Source: Paracoccus sediminilitoris | Lineage (GTDB): Bacteria; Pseudomonadota; Alphaproteobacteria; Rhodobacterales; Rhodobacteraceae | DNA length: 64,000 nucleotides | Direction: 5' to 3' | Assembly (NCBI RefSeq): GCF_003259195.1 | Contig: NZ_QJPK01000006.1 | Coordinates: 124,001-188,000, forward strand | Part shown: one piece after another, positions 38,667 through 48,113 of the stretch | How the letters are laid out: each line of letters begins with the position of its first letter | How positions within the stretch are numbered: the first letter of the stretch is position 1 | Made by a program: the position numbers and the translations under genes | The notes under the pieces: generated by a model | The model's input: the letters and a program-made list of their open reading frames with translations, nothing else | Told to the model about the DNA's origin: nothing | The model's database searches: none

Positions 38667-39586
38667 TCCGCCGCGTGCACCTGTCCAAAGCGTTGAAATT
38701 GCTGACTGCCCTGCTGCTGCTTGGCCTGCTTTTCGCGGGGTTCGATGGCGGTCAGGCCTGGTCGCTGCTGCGCGCGGCCGATCCCGTCTGGCTGGCGGCC
38801 AGTCTTGTGGCGCTGACCCTGCAGACGCTTCTGTCGGCCTGGCGCTGGCAGTTCACCGCCAACCGCCTTGGCCAGCGCCTGACCCTGGGGCGGGCGATCC
38901 GCGAATATTACCTGGGCCAGGTCGTGAACCAGTCCCTTCCGGGCGGTGTCCTGGGCGATGCGGGTCGCGCCTACCGCGCGCGCCACGACGGAGGGCTGCG
39001 CCGCGCGGGCGCCGCTGTCGTGGTCGAACGCGCCCTGGGCCAGATGGCCCTGCTGGCGATCATGGTGACGGCATTCCTGCTCTATCGCGGGCCGCAGCTG
39101 CCATCGGCCATCACGGGCCTGATCGGCGCGATCTGCCTTGGCGCGGCGGTGATCGGCGCGGCCTTGCTGATCCCGGGTCGCTGGCGCGTTTGGATGCGCA
39201 TCACCCGCCCGGCCTTGGTGGGACGCGGCGCCCTGCCGCTGCAGGTCTGCCTGAACCTTGCGATCGCCGGGACGAACATAGCGGCCTTCGCCTTTTGCGC
39301 CGATGCCACGGGCACCCCACTGGCCGCGACAGAGGCGGCCCTGTTCGTGCCGCTGATATTACTGACGATGATCATTCCCGTCACAATCAGCGGCTGGGGC
39401 CTGCGCGAAGGTGCCGCGGCCACGCTGTTTCCGGTCATCGGCGCCAGCGCCTCGGCCGGGTTGGCGGCCAGCACGGCCTTCGGCCTTCTGTTCCTCGCCA
39501 GCACCTTGCCCGGCTTGCTGGTGCTGGCACTGCGGCGCAAAAGCGGCGACACCTTTCCTGAACGCAGCCTGACGGTGGACCCATGA
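38663..39586 (+). CDS. LPG-synthase-like (UPF0104) multi-helix membrane protein
   Basis: The 307-residue protein has about eight helices and the family segments SAWRWQFTANRLGQ, YYLGQVVNQSLPGGVLGDAGRAYR and VVERALGQ, which mark the lysylphosphatidylglycerol synthase transmembrane domain without the aminoacyl-transferase part. Such stand-alone proteins are thought to be flippases or lipid-binding partners of glycosyltransferases. It overlaps both neighbours by four bases. Confidence 0.88.
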   Translation: MIRRVHLSKALKLLTALLLLGLLFAGFDGGQAWSLLRAADPVWLAASLVALTLQTLLSAWRWQFTANRLGQRLTLGRAIREYYLGQVVNQSLPGGVLGDAGRAYRARHDGGLRRAGAAVVVERALGQMALLAIMVTAFLLYRGPQLPSAITGLIGAICLGAAVIGAALLIPGRWRVWMRITRPALVGRGALPLQVCLNLAIAGTNIAAFAFCADATGTPLAATEAALFVPLILLTMIIPVTISGWGLREGAAATLFPVIGASASAGLAASTAFGLLFLASTLPGLLVLALRRKSGDTFPERSLTVDP

Positions 39587-40641
39587 CCCGACCCGCGACA
39601 TTCGCCCTGCCCGGCGACATCACCACCCTGACCGGCGGATATTTCTATGATCACCAACTGGTGCAGGGATTGCGCGGTCAGGGACGTCAGGTCCAGGTGC
39701 TGGAACTGCCCGACAGCTTTCCCACCCCCGATGCCACCGATATGGCGCAGGCCATCGACCAGCTGCGTGCATTGCCTGCCGATCAACCCGTGATCATCGA
39801 CGGGCTGGCCTTCGGTGCGTTGGATCCGGTCGCCCTGACATCGGTTCGCGCGCCGATCGTCGCCATGATCCACCATCCCCTGGCCCAGGAAAGCGCCCTG
39901 CCCGAACCCCTGGCGGACCATCTGCTGCGGACCGAGCGCGCCAACCTGGCGCAGGCCCGGCACGTCCTTGTCCCCAGCCCCCATACCCGCGACATGCTGA
40001 TCCAGCGCTATGACGTGCCCGCCGATCGCATCACCATCGCAAGACCCGGCACGAAGGCGGCCCGGGCCGCCCAGACCGCAAAAGCCGATCCCCCCTTGAT
40101 CCTGTCTGTGGGCATCCTGCATCCCCGTAAGGGGCATGACGTGCTGGTGCGGGCGCTGGACATGATGACCGATCTGGACTGGCAGGCGCAGATCGTCGGC
40201 AACCCGTGGGACGATGCCCATGTGGCGCAGCTTGGCGACCAGATCGGACGCAGCGCGGCCGCGGATCGGATCACGCTGGCTGGCCGGGTCGATGACGACA
40301 GGCTGCAAAGTCTTTATCGCCAGGCATCGGTCTTTGCGCTGGCGACACGCTACGAAGGCTATGGCATCGTCTTCGACGAGGCGCTGTCCCACGGCCTGCC
40401 CATCGTCAGCACGACGGCGGGGGCCGTGCCCGGGACCGTGCCTGCCGATGCCGGTCTGCTGGTTCCGCCCGGTGACGCCGACGCCCTGTCGGCCGCCCTG
40501 CGGCGCATGCTGGAAGACACCAATCTGCGCGAAGCCAAGGCGCATGCCGCGCAGCAGGCCGGCCTGGCCCTGCCCAGCTGGAACGACACGGCCCGGATCG
40601 CGGCGCAGGTGCTGGATACGATCATGGATCACTCCGCCTAG
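39583..40641 (+). CDS. Glycosyltransferase family 4
   Basis: The 352-residue protein has the GT-B fold of family 4: an N-terminal acceptor domain starting with GGYFYDHQLVQGL and a donor domain with SVGILHPRKGHDVLV and the nucleotide-sugar motif ATRYEGYGIVFDEALSHGLP (E-x7-E retained). It acts at the cytoplasmic membrane face. It is the last gene of the four-gene overlapping operon, pointing to glycosylation of the lipid made or displayed by the preceding genes. Confidence 0.92.
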   Translation: MTRPATFALPGDITTLTGGYFYDHQLVQGLRGQGRQVQVLELPDSFPTPDATDMAQAIDQLRALPADQPVIIDGLAFGALDPVALTSVRAPIVAMIHHPLAQESALPEPLADHLLRTERANLAQARHVLVPSPHTRDMLIQRYDVPADRITIARPGTKAARAAQTAKADPPLILSVGILHPRKGHDVLVRALDMMTDLDWQAQIVGNPWDDAHVAQLGDQIGRSAAADRITLAGRVDDDRLQSLYRQASVFALATRYEGYGIVFDEALSHGLPIVSTTAGAVPGTVPADAGLLVPPGDADALSAALRRMLEDTNLREAKAHAAQQAGLALPSWNDTARIAAQVLDTIMDHSA

Positions 40642-40697
40642 TGGACAGTTTGCACGTCCTGCATCACGATGCGCCAGATCACAGCCCGGAGAGCGCG

Positions 40698-41111
40698 ATG
40701 AAGTCCCTGTTCCACCTTGCCATCCACGTCACCGATCTGGACCAGGCGCGTCAATTCTATGGCGGCGTGCTGGGCTGCGCCGAGGGGCGGTCCACAGACA
40801 CATGGGTCGATTTCGACTTCTTCGGCCACCAGCTGTCGCTGCATCTGGGCCAGCCCTTCGCCACGACGCGGACGGGCAAGGTGGGCGACCACATGGTGAT
40901 GATGCCGCATATGGGCGTGGTGCTGCGGCTGGACGACTGGCTGGCGCTGGCCGACCGGCTGGAATCGCATGGGGTGGCGTTCGACATTCCGCCGGTCATC
41001 CGTTTTCAGGGGGAACCGGGCGAACAGCGGACGATGTTCTTCTTCGACCCCGCCGGCAACCCGATCGAGATCAAGGGTTTCGCCGATTTCGACGGGCTGT
41101 TCGCATCATGA
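40698..41111 (+). CDS. VOC-family (glyoxalase/dioxygenase fold) protein
   Basis: The 137-residue protein is a single VOC domain. Metal ligands are likely H8 (LFHLAIHVTD), H48-53 (FGHQLSLHLG) and the C-terminal E in GNPIEIKGF. Substrate is unknown; dioxygenases of catechol type and lyases share this fold. The ATG follows GGAG. It overlaps the FAH-family gene by four bases, so the two probably act in the same breakdown pathway. Confidence 0.85.
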   Translation: MKSLFHLAIHVTDLDQARQFYGGVLGCAEGRSTDTWVDFDFFGHQLSLHLGQPFATTRTGKVGDHMVMMPHMGVVLRLDDWLALADRLESHGVAFDIPPVIRFQGEPGEQRTMFFFDPAGNPIEIKGFADFDGLFAS

Positions 41112-41788
41112 AGCTGCCTGTCGTCACCCAAGCCACCCTGCCCATCCATGACAGTGCGAATCGGTTTCCGGTCCGCCGCATCTTTTGCGTCGGGCGCAAC
41201 TATGCCGACCACGCCCGAGAGATGGGCCATGACCCCGACCGCGAACCGCCCTTCTTCTTTACCAAGCCTGCCGATGCCGTGCTGACCGATGGGGCCGACC
41301 TGCCCTACCCACCCGCCACGTCGGACCTGCATTACGAAGCCGAGCTGGTCGTCACACTTGGGGCAGGCGGTGCGGACATCGCGCCCGATGACGCAACCGC
41401 GCTGATCTGGGGCTATGCGGCGGGCAATGACTTCACCCGCCGCGATCTGCAGGCGCAGGCCAAGAAGGCCGGGCGTCCGTGGGACATGGCCAAGGGGTTC
41501 GACCTGTCGGCGGCCTGCGGCCCGCTTCACCGGGCCGACCTGACCGGACCGATGGACAGGGGGCGGATGCAGCTGCTGGTCAATGGCGACATCCGCCAGG
41601 ACACCGACCTGTCGCAGATGATCTGGCCCGTGGCCGTCATCATCAGCCATCTGTCGGGACTGGTGCGCCTGGCGCCGGGCGACGTGATCTTCACGGGGAC
41701 ACCGGCGGGCGTTGGGGCCGTCTTGCGGGGCGATGTGGTCGAGGTTCGGATCGAGGGGCTTTCGGCGCTGTCGACCCGAATTGCCTAG
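41108..41788 (+). CDS. Fumarylacetoacetate hydrolase-family protein
   Basis: The 226-residue enzyme has the FAH fold with the conserved [12 protein letters not shown] start, [11 protein letters not shown], the metal-binding [13 protein letters not shown] (E-x-E), and [11 protein letters not shown]. The family includes fumarylpyruvate and acylpyruvate hydrolases. The VOC partner points to cleavage of an aromatic ring-opening product or related acid. The stop is within the remnant of pstB on the other strand, which suggests a rearrangement boundary at its end. Confidence 0.92.
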   Translation: MKLPVVTQATLPIHDSANRFPVRRIFCVGRNYADHAREMGHDPDREPPFFFTKPADAVLTDGADLPYPPATSDLHYEAELVVTLGAGGADIAPDDATALIWGYAAGNDFTRRDLQAQAKKAGRPWDMAKGFDLSAACGPLHRADLTGPMDRGRMQLLVNGDIRQDTDLSQMIWPVAVIISHLSGLVRLAPGDVIFTGTPAGVGAVLRGDVVEVRIEGLSALSTRIA

Positions 41789-42024
41789 CCGAGTGCGTAG
41801 CCTGTGCCCGGGTCGCGCAGGCGGTCCTTGACCTCGGTCCACAGGGCCGCGACGCGCAGGCTGCCTTCGACGATCTCCTCCGGCCTGGCCTCGTTGCGGG
41901 CCAGGCCGGGGATGTGCGGGCCATAGGCCACATTGTCGAAGAACAACTTGGGGAAGGGGTTGGGCTTTTGAACGACCATCCCCACCTCAGCGCCTTCCGT
42001 CCGGGTCGTGCCTTACATGGTCAT
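41785..42024 (-). pseudogene. pstB remnant (phosphate ABC transporter ATPase, internal deletion)
   Basis: On the minus strand the frame opens MTM, hits a stop at codon 4, continues for ten unrelated codons, then reads [28 protein letters not shown] and [16 protein letters not shown], which match the PstB region between the Q-loop and the signature. Walker A is deleted upstream and the signature (LSGGQ) is missing downstream, where the frame ends at a stop three residues after GTG. This is a non-functional fragment of about 55 recognisable residues. Confidence 0.85.
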
Positions 42025-42041
42025 GTCTTCGGGCGGCCCGG

Positions 42042-42195
42042 TTACGAGCGGCGCTCGAACCTGTTTCGCAAAAAGATGGCGATGGGATTCATCAGCACCA
42101 GAAAGCCCAGCAACACCAAGGATAGCCGCCGATGTCCGCACCATAAAACCCCGTTCGGGGCTGTCGGCCCAGATGAAATCTGGGTCGGTAGGAGC
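42042..42195 (-). pseudogene. pstA remnant (phosphate ABC transporter permease, 3' end)
   Basis: On the minus strand one frame reads FIWADSPERGFMVRTSAAI, the conserved region before the last PstA helix, and a shifted frame continues LVLLGFLVLMNPIAIFLRNR, then FERRS and a stop, the usual PstA C-terminus. The shift is a single base near 42120. Upstream sequence past 42200 shows no recognisable PstA. The pstB remnant starts 18 bases after its stop, as in a normal pst operon. Confidence 0.82.
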
Positions 42196-42311
42196 AAGCA
42201 CCATTGCGCAACCAGTGATCCGGATCACGACGACGCCCCGGATGCCTGATCTTGTGCGCATGAAAACCGCCAGGCATGTTTTTCGTGCTGATCATGCCGC
42301 GAAACGCAGCG

Positions 42312-42346
42312 AAAAAAGCACCCGGCGTCAGAGGACGCCGGGGGCA
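42312..42346 (-). terminator. Terminator after thyX
   Basis: On the minus strand CCCGGCGTC, a CTCT loop and GACGCCGGG are followed by TGCTTTTTT. It lies 23 bases past the thyX stop. Confidence 0.88.
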
Positions 42347-42368
42347 GTCATCAACGTGTCTTGGTGCT

Positions 42369-43274
42369 TCAGCCCCAGACGTCCTGGAATTCGCGCCACT
42401 CCCGCGCGCCCATGCCGCTGTCTTCCTGGGTCACGGTATCACCCGCCAGGCGTCGCTTCAGAACGGCTGCGGCCTGTGCAGACAGACTGACGGCATCCAT
42501 GCGGTAATCGCGGAAGGCGCCGAAGGCTGCCGGCACCCAATCCTTGACGATGTCGCAGATGACGTCGGCATAGGCGCGGATCTCGTACTGGGCGTGGCTG
42601 TCGGCGCGCAGGCGCAGGAAATGCAGCAGGTTGTGCAGATCGACCTTCCAGTACCACTGGGTATAGATGTTGGTGGGCAGGTTCATCCGCGCCAGTTCCC
42701 GCGCCAGTCCTTGCTGACCATCCTGCGACAGCATCGATTCGTAATTGTCATAGCTGCGCATCGCATCCTCGCGCAGCAGGTTCAGCACGCGCTGCGCCTC
42801 CTCGCCCTGCAGGACCTCGCCACGTCCCTGATGGTTCTGGCTAGACTGCGCGGCCAGCTTGTCTTCGGCCGGGATATAGAATTCGCGGTCCATGACCGAA
42901 TAGCGGCCCGAATATTCGTTGATATTCGCAGTGCGGTGGCGGATCCACTGGCGCGCGACGAAGACCGGCAGCTTGACGTGCAGCTTGACCTCGCACATCT
43001 CGAACGGGGTCGAGTGCCAGTGGCGCATCAGGTAGCGGATCAGCCCCTCGTCGTTCTGTACCGACTTGGTGCCCCGGCCATAGCTGACGCGGGCCGCCTG
43101 ACAGATCGCGGCATCGTCGCCCATATAGTCGATGACCCGCACGAAGCCATGATCCAGCACCGGATAGGCGGTAAAGAGATGCTGCTCCATCCCGTCGGCA
43201 ACGGTTCGCAGGGTCTGGCGGGGGGATTGGCGCTGTTCGTCGATCTGGGCCTGCTGTTCGGGCGTCAGGGGCAT
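42369..43274 (-). CDS. thyX: FAD-dependent thymidylate synthase
   Basis: The 301-residue flavoenzyme makes dTMP from dUMP with methylene-tetrahydrofolate and NADPH. The ThyX motif RHRTANINEYSGRY (RHR-x7-S) is intact, and NLPTNIYTQWYWKVDLHNLLHFLRLR is the conserved substrate-binding helix. It starts at the ATG after AGAGG; an upstream frame extension lacks similarity. ThyX keeps folate at the tetrahydro level, unlike ThyA, and its presence is usual in this group. A terminator follows. Confidence 0.96.
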   Translation of the reverse strand: MPLTPEQQAQIDEQRQSPRQTLRTVADGMEQHLFTAYPVLDHGFVRVIDYMGDDAAICQAARVSYGRGTKSVQNDEGLIRYLMRHWHSTPFEMCEVKLHVKLPVFVARQWIRHRTANINEYSGRYSVMDREFYIPAEDKLAAQSSQNHQGRGEVLQGEEAQRVLNLLREDAMRSYDNYESMLSQDGQQGLARELARMNLPTNIYTQWYWKVDLHNLLHFLRLRADSHAQYEIRAYADVICDIVKDWVPAAFGAFRDYRMDAVSLSAQAAAVLKRRLAGDTVTQEDSGMGAREWREFQDVWG

Positions 43275-43402
43275 TGGGGACCTCTTGGATGGCAAGCCTT
43301 CCTTTGCCATGCTGTCGCCTTGGCTGCAACCGCGCTGCGCCGGGCGACGTTGCATAGCCCGAAGGTGCGTGCCACCCTGCGCGCGACAAGACAGGAGATC
43401 CC

Positions 43403-43831
43403 ATGAAAGTCCGCTATCTGCATACGATGGTCCGCGTGAAGGACTTGGAGAAGACGATGGAATTCTTCGGCCTGCTGGGCCTGAAGGAAACCCGCCGCAT
43501 CGACAATGACAAGGGTCGCTTCTCGCTCGTCTTCATGGCGCCCGAAGGTCAGCCGGAATGCCCGGTCGAGCTGACCTACAACTGGGACGGCGACGACGGC
43601 CTGCCCTCGGACAGCCGTCATTTCGGCCATCTGGCCTACAGCGTCGGCAACATCTACGAGATGTGCCGGAAGCTGCAGGATGCCGGCGTGACGATCAACC
43701 GCCCCCCGCGCGACGGACACATGGCCTTCGTGCGCAGCCCCGACAACATCTCGATCGAGCTGTTGCAGGAAGGGGACGCCCTGCCCCCTCAGGAACCTTG
43801 GTCCAGCATGGAAAACACCGGCAGCTGGTAA
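43403..43831 (+). CDS. gloA: Lactoylglutathione lyase (glyoxalase I)
   Basis: The 142-residue enzyme converts the methylglyoxal-glutathione adduct to S-lactoylglutathione. The metal ligands H7 (YLHTMVRV), E57 (VELTYNW), H74 (FGHLAYSV) and E119 (SIELLQ) follow the glyoxalase I order. Length matches the Ni/Zn bacterial form. A GC hairpin without a T run follows. It diverges from thyX and converges with the MarR gene. Confidence 0.93.
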   Translation: MKVRYLHTMVRVKDLEKTMEFFGLLGLKETRRIDNDKGRFSLVFMAPEGQPECPVELTYNWDGDDGLPSDSRHFGHLAYSVGNIYEMCRKLQDAGVTINRPPRDGHMAFVRSPDNISIELLQEGDALPPQEPWSSMENTGSW

Positions 43832-43870
43832 GGCGGCCCCGCGCGCATTTGAAAGGATGCGCGCGACACC

Positions 43871-44398
43871 TCAGTAGATATAGCGGATCTGCTCGGTCCA
43901 GTACCGTTCGATGCGGCGGTTCTGAAGGTTGACCAGGTCCAGCATCGGATCCTCCAGAACGCCCGACATCGCCAGACCTTCGGCATGGCGGATGAACATG
44001 GCACGCACCATGTCGCGCACGCGCTGTCCTTCATGCGTCAGACGCACCCGGACCGAACGCCGGTCCGCATCGCAGCGTTCGTGATGGACATAGCCCATCG
44101 TCACCAGCTTCTTCAGGTTATAGCTGACATTCGAACCTTGATACATGCCGCGCGACCGCAATTCGCCGGCGGAAACCTCGGCCTCGCCCAGGTTATAGAG
44201 GATCATGGCCTGCACGGGCGTCAGATCGCCACGGTGCAGACGTTCGAATTCGTCCTTGATGGTGTCCAGCATCAGCCGGTGCATCCGCTCCAGCAATTGG
44301 AGCGATTCCAGATAGGCGACGGTCATGTCGGACATGTCGTCCGGGAATTGGCCGTGTTCCTTGGTCGGGCGCGGGTCGCGAGGGGCGTGTGCGAGCAT
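43871..44398 (-). CDS. MarR-family winged-helix regulator
   Basis: The 175-residue protein has a winged-helix domain: LTPVQAMILYNLGEAEVSAGELR, recognition helix region GSNVSYNLKKLVTMGYVHHE and wing DADRRSVRVRLT. Long helices on both sides provide dimerisation. The final stretch (about 45 residues, ending YWTEQIRYIY) is longer than in classical MarR and resembles the alphaproteobacterial LdtR group. Starts at 44428, 44398 or 44335 are possible. Targets are unknown; no gene is close enough to be an obvious partner. Confidence 0.85.
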   Translation of the reverse strand: MLAHAPRDPRPTKEHGQFPDDMSDMTVAYLESLQLLERMHRLMLDTIKDEFERLHRGDLTPVQAMILYNLGEAEVSAGELRSRGMYQGSNVSYNLKKLVTMGYVHHERCDADRRSVRVRLTHEGQRVRDMVRAMFIRHAEGLAMSGVLEDPMLDLVNLQNRRIERYWTEQIRYIY

Positions 44399-44502
44399 GG
44401 CGGTAAGATGTCCTGTCCTGTTCGTCATGACCCGACAATCAAGGACAAAAGAAAATCTTCAGTTAATTTCGCCCCGCCATGCCTGTGAATTCAGGAACAA
44501 TT

Positions 44503-44806
44503 TTAGCGATCTGCTGCGAATCTCTCACCGGCATGCCCGGCGATGCGGTCCAGCAAGGGCGCGAACATCGCGGATGCCGGATCGCGCACGCCCTGCGTAT
44601 CCTGCCCGATTCTTGCCGTGACCCACAGGTAGAGGTCCTGGTCATTTTCGGCCAGCATGCGCTCGTACAGGTCCAGATCCGCGGGCGACAGGCTGGCCAG
44701 CTGGTCATCGGCGAAATGGCCCAGGATCAGGTCCATCTCCTTCATGCCGCGCCGCCAGCTGCGCATATGCAGGCGCTTCAGCCGGTTTTCGGGGGTTTCC
44801 ATTGTC

Positions 44807-44814
<8 letters not shown>
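44503..44814 (-). CDS. sdhE: Succinate dehydrogenase flavinylation factor
   Basis: The 103-residue protein has the RGMKEMD motif (RGxxE) at about 22-28 that supports covalent FAD attachment to SdhA. The N-terminal ENRLKRLHMRSWRRG and acidic, helical body fit the SdhE/CptB family. It overlaps the stop of the upstream XRE-like regulator by eight bases, so the two are translated from one mRNA. Confidence 0.93.
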
Positions 44815-46442
<1,628 letters not shown>

Positions 46443-46488
46443 TCGGACGGCGTTGGGTCCCGAACGAAGACCAAGGAAAGGACCTCTC

Positions 46489-46875
46489 ATGCTGCCCCAT
46501 AACACCATGGTGGTCGTCGCTGACGGCCATTCCGCGACGATCTATCGCAACACCGCCAAAAACGGGATCGAACTTTCGCAGACCGATCAGGTGACCCCTG
46601 CATCGCTGACCAAGCCGTCCCAGATGGCGATCCCCGATGAGGCCGCGCCGAATGACGAAAACGACGAGGCCGCTTTCGCCGTGGATCTAACGCATCACCT
46701 GAACACGCTGATGCTGCAGCAAGGCATGGATGACGTGGCGATCATCGCCGATCCGTCGACCCTTGGCGTGATGCGCAAGCATTACCACAAGGAATTGCAG
46801 CTACGCCTGCGCAAGGAAATCGCCAAGACCATGACGAATTCCGACATCCCCAGCATTCAGACCGCCCTGCAATAG
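46489..46875 (+). CDS. Host-attachment-family protein
   Basis: The 128-residue protein matches the family named for proteins needed for attachment to plant host cells (eRF1-like fold). It has VVVADGHSATIYRN at the start and VAIIADPSTLGVMRKHYHKELQLRLRKEIAKTM near the end. The name comes from Agrobacterium; a general function in free-living bacteria is not known. AAGGAAAGGA precedes the ATG and a strong terminator follows. Confidence 0.9.
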   Translation: MLPHNTMVVVADGHSATIYRNTAKNGIELSQTDQVTPASLTKPSQMAIPDEAAPNDENDEAAFAVDLTHHLNTLMLQQGMDDVAIIADPSTLGVMRKHYHKELQLRLRKEIAKTMTNSDIPSIQTALQ

Positions 46876-46898
46876 GCCTTGGCCGGGCCATCGTGACT

Positions 46899-46932
46899 AA
46901 AGGGCGCCCTGCAATCGCAGGGCGCCCTTTTT
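46899..46932 (+). terminator. Terminator after the host-attachment-family gene
   Basis: AAGGGCGCCCTGC, an AATC loop and GCAGGGCGCCCTT form a perfect 13-bp stem, followed by TTT. It ends just before the stop codon of the small gene on the other strand and could serve both. Confidence 0.9.
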
Positions 46933-46935
46933 GCA

Positions 46936-47013
46936 TCAGAAGATGCCCAGAACGTACAGAACGACGATCACGACAACCGGCACGCCCAGAAACCAAGCCA
47001 CGATACCCTTCAT
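46936..47013 (-). CDS. 25-residue membrane protein
   Basis: A short frame encodes MKGIVAWFLGVPVVVIVVL followed by YVLGIF, one hydrophobic helix with a single basic residue at the N-terminus, so the N-terminus is likely inside. The ATG follows AAGGAG at seven bases, a strong ribosome site, and the frame ends cleanly before the shared terminator. Small one-helix proteins of this type are common in alphaproteobacteria, but I do not recognise the family or function. Confidence 0.72.
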   Translation of the reverse strand: MKGIVAWFLGVPVVVIVVLYVLGIF

Positions 47014-47068
47014 TGCGCTACTCCTTACGCGATATGACGGGTAACGCCGACGTGAGGGGCCGGTTCCG

Positions 47069-47851
47069 TCACAGGGCCGTCCATCCCCCGTCAACGCTGA
47101 TCGTGGTGCCGGTGATCTGCGCCGCCGCGTCGCTGCACAGGAAGACAGCCGTGTCGCCCAGCTGATCGGTGGTGGCGAATTCCTTGGAGGGCTGGCGTTC
47201 CAGCAGGACTTTCTCGATCACCTCGTCGCGGTCCATGTCGTATTTCTTCATCGTGTCCGGGATCTGGGATTCGACCAGCGGCGTCAGGACATAGCCGGGG
47301 CAGATGGCATTGCAGGTGATCGGCTCGCGCGCGGTTTCCAGCCCCGTGACCTTGCTGAGACCCACGATGCCATGCTTGGCGGCGACATAGGCCGATTTGT
47401 AAGGACTGGCCGTCAGGCCGTGCGCCGAGGCGATGTTGATCACCCTCCCCCATCCCCCCTTGCGCATCATCGGCAGGGCCGCAGCCGTCGTGTGAAAGGC
47501 CGATGACAGGTTGATGGCGATGATCGCATCCCATTTCTCGGCCGGGAAATCTGGAATGGCTGCGACATGCTGGATGCCCGCGTTGTTCACGAGGATATCA
47601 CAGGCCCCCGCCTGTTCGATCAGGGCGCGGCATTCGTCGCCCTTGGACATGTCGGCCTTGATGTACCGCACGGTGACGCCGTGTTCGGCGGCCATGTCGC
47701 GGGCCAGCTGGTGGTCCTGAACGCTGTCGGTGAAGCTGTTCAGCACGACATCGGCACCCGCGCGGGCCAGCCGGTGGGCCACACCCAGCCCGATGCCGGA
47801 ATTCGATCCGGTGATGATTGCGGTCTTGCCTGTCAGGAATTTCTCGAACAT
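47069..47851 (-). CDS. 3-hydroxybutyrate dehydrogenase (SDR family)
   Basis: The 260-residue short-chain dehydrogenase interconverts 3-hydroxybutyrate and acetoacetate with NAD, in the use of stored PHB. It has TGSNSGIGLGVA (dinucleotide binding), NNAG, the catalytic Ser-Tyr-Lys (IASAHGLTASPYKSAYVAAK) and the family-typical PGYVLTPLVESQIPD and KEFATTDQLGD. GAGGAG precedes the ATG. A terminator-like hairpin and a candidate small RNA lie upstream on the same strand. Confidence 0.93.
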   Translation of the reverse strand: MFEKFLTGKTAIITGSNSGIGLGVAHRLARAGADVVLNSFTDSVQDHQLARDMAAEHGVTVRYIKADMSKGDECRALIEQAGACDILVNNAGIQHVAAIPDFPAEKWDAIIAINLSSAFHTTAAALPMMRKGGWGRVINIASAHGLTASPYKSAYVAAKHGIVGLSKVTGLETAREPITCNAICPGYVLTPLVESQIPDTMKKYDMDRDEVIEKVLLERQPSKEFATTDQLGDTAVFLCSDAAAQITGTTISVDGGWTAL

Positions 47852-47920
47852 CGGCTGCTCCTCGGGGTTGGCCCGACCGGCGCGCGGGGGCCGGTCGATG
47901 TTGCAGGCGCAGCATGGGCA

Positions 47921-47994
47921 AAAAAAAACGCCCGCACAAGGCGGGCGCAAGTTATGAGGCAGGTTTCATACAGGCAAGAAACCTATCGAGCAGT
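47921..47994 (-). ncRNA. Candidate small RNA upstream of the 3-hydroxybutyrate dehydrogenase gene
   Basis: On the minus strand a good promoter (TTGGAC 48029-48024, 17 bases, TATAAA 48006-48001) precedes a 74-base transcript that ends in a strong terminator (GCCCGC, CTTGT, GCGGGC, then G and a run of T). The middle folds as AGGTTTC/GAAACCT around a 10-base loop. A five-codon frame MKPAS begins inside the first stem-loop and stops just before the terminator, so a leader or attenuator is an alternative. The gene next downstream on this strand is the dehydrogenase. Confidence 0.6.
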
Positions 47995-48000
47995 GCCCTA

Positions 48001-48029
48001 TTTATACGCGAGGAACCGCCCGAGTCCAA
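48001..48029 (-). promoter_or_regulatory. Promoter of the candidate small RNA
   Basis: TTGGAC and TATAAA are spaced 17 bases apart on the minus strand, the best sigma-70 match seen in the window's intergenic regions. Confidence 0.6.
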
Positions 48030-48049
48030 CACAGTTCTTGACCGCTTGG

Positions 48050-48080
48050 TTGACGCCCCCTTGGCGAGCCTGTTGATAAT
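48050..48080 (+). promoter_or_regulatory. Possible promoter of the peptide-binding protein gene
   Basis: TTGACG (48050-48055) is followed after 17 bases by TTGATA or after 19 by GATAAT. It faces the YejA-like gene. Weak -10 fit. Confidence 0.3.
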
Positions 48081-48113
48081 GCGGTCAAACAAGGACAAAT
48101 GGGGCGGCGGGCG

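Noticed and set aside
42013..42261. Minus-strand 82-residue open frame as a real gene
   Set aside because: Part of it reads as PstA sequence (DSPERGFMVRTSAAI) and the rest is the same region out of frame, so it is a pseudogene fragment, not a new gene.
43841..43866. GC hairpin between gloA and the MarR gene as a terminator
   Set aside because: The stem (GCGCGCAT/ATGCGCGC) has no T run on either side, so I did not call it a terminator.
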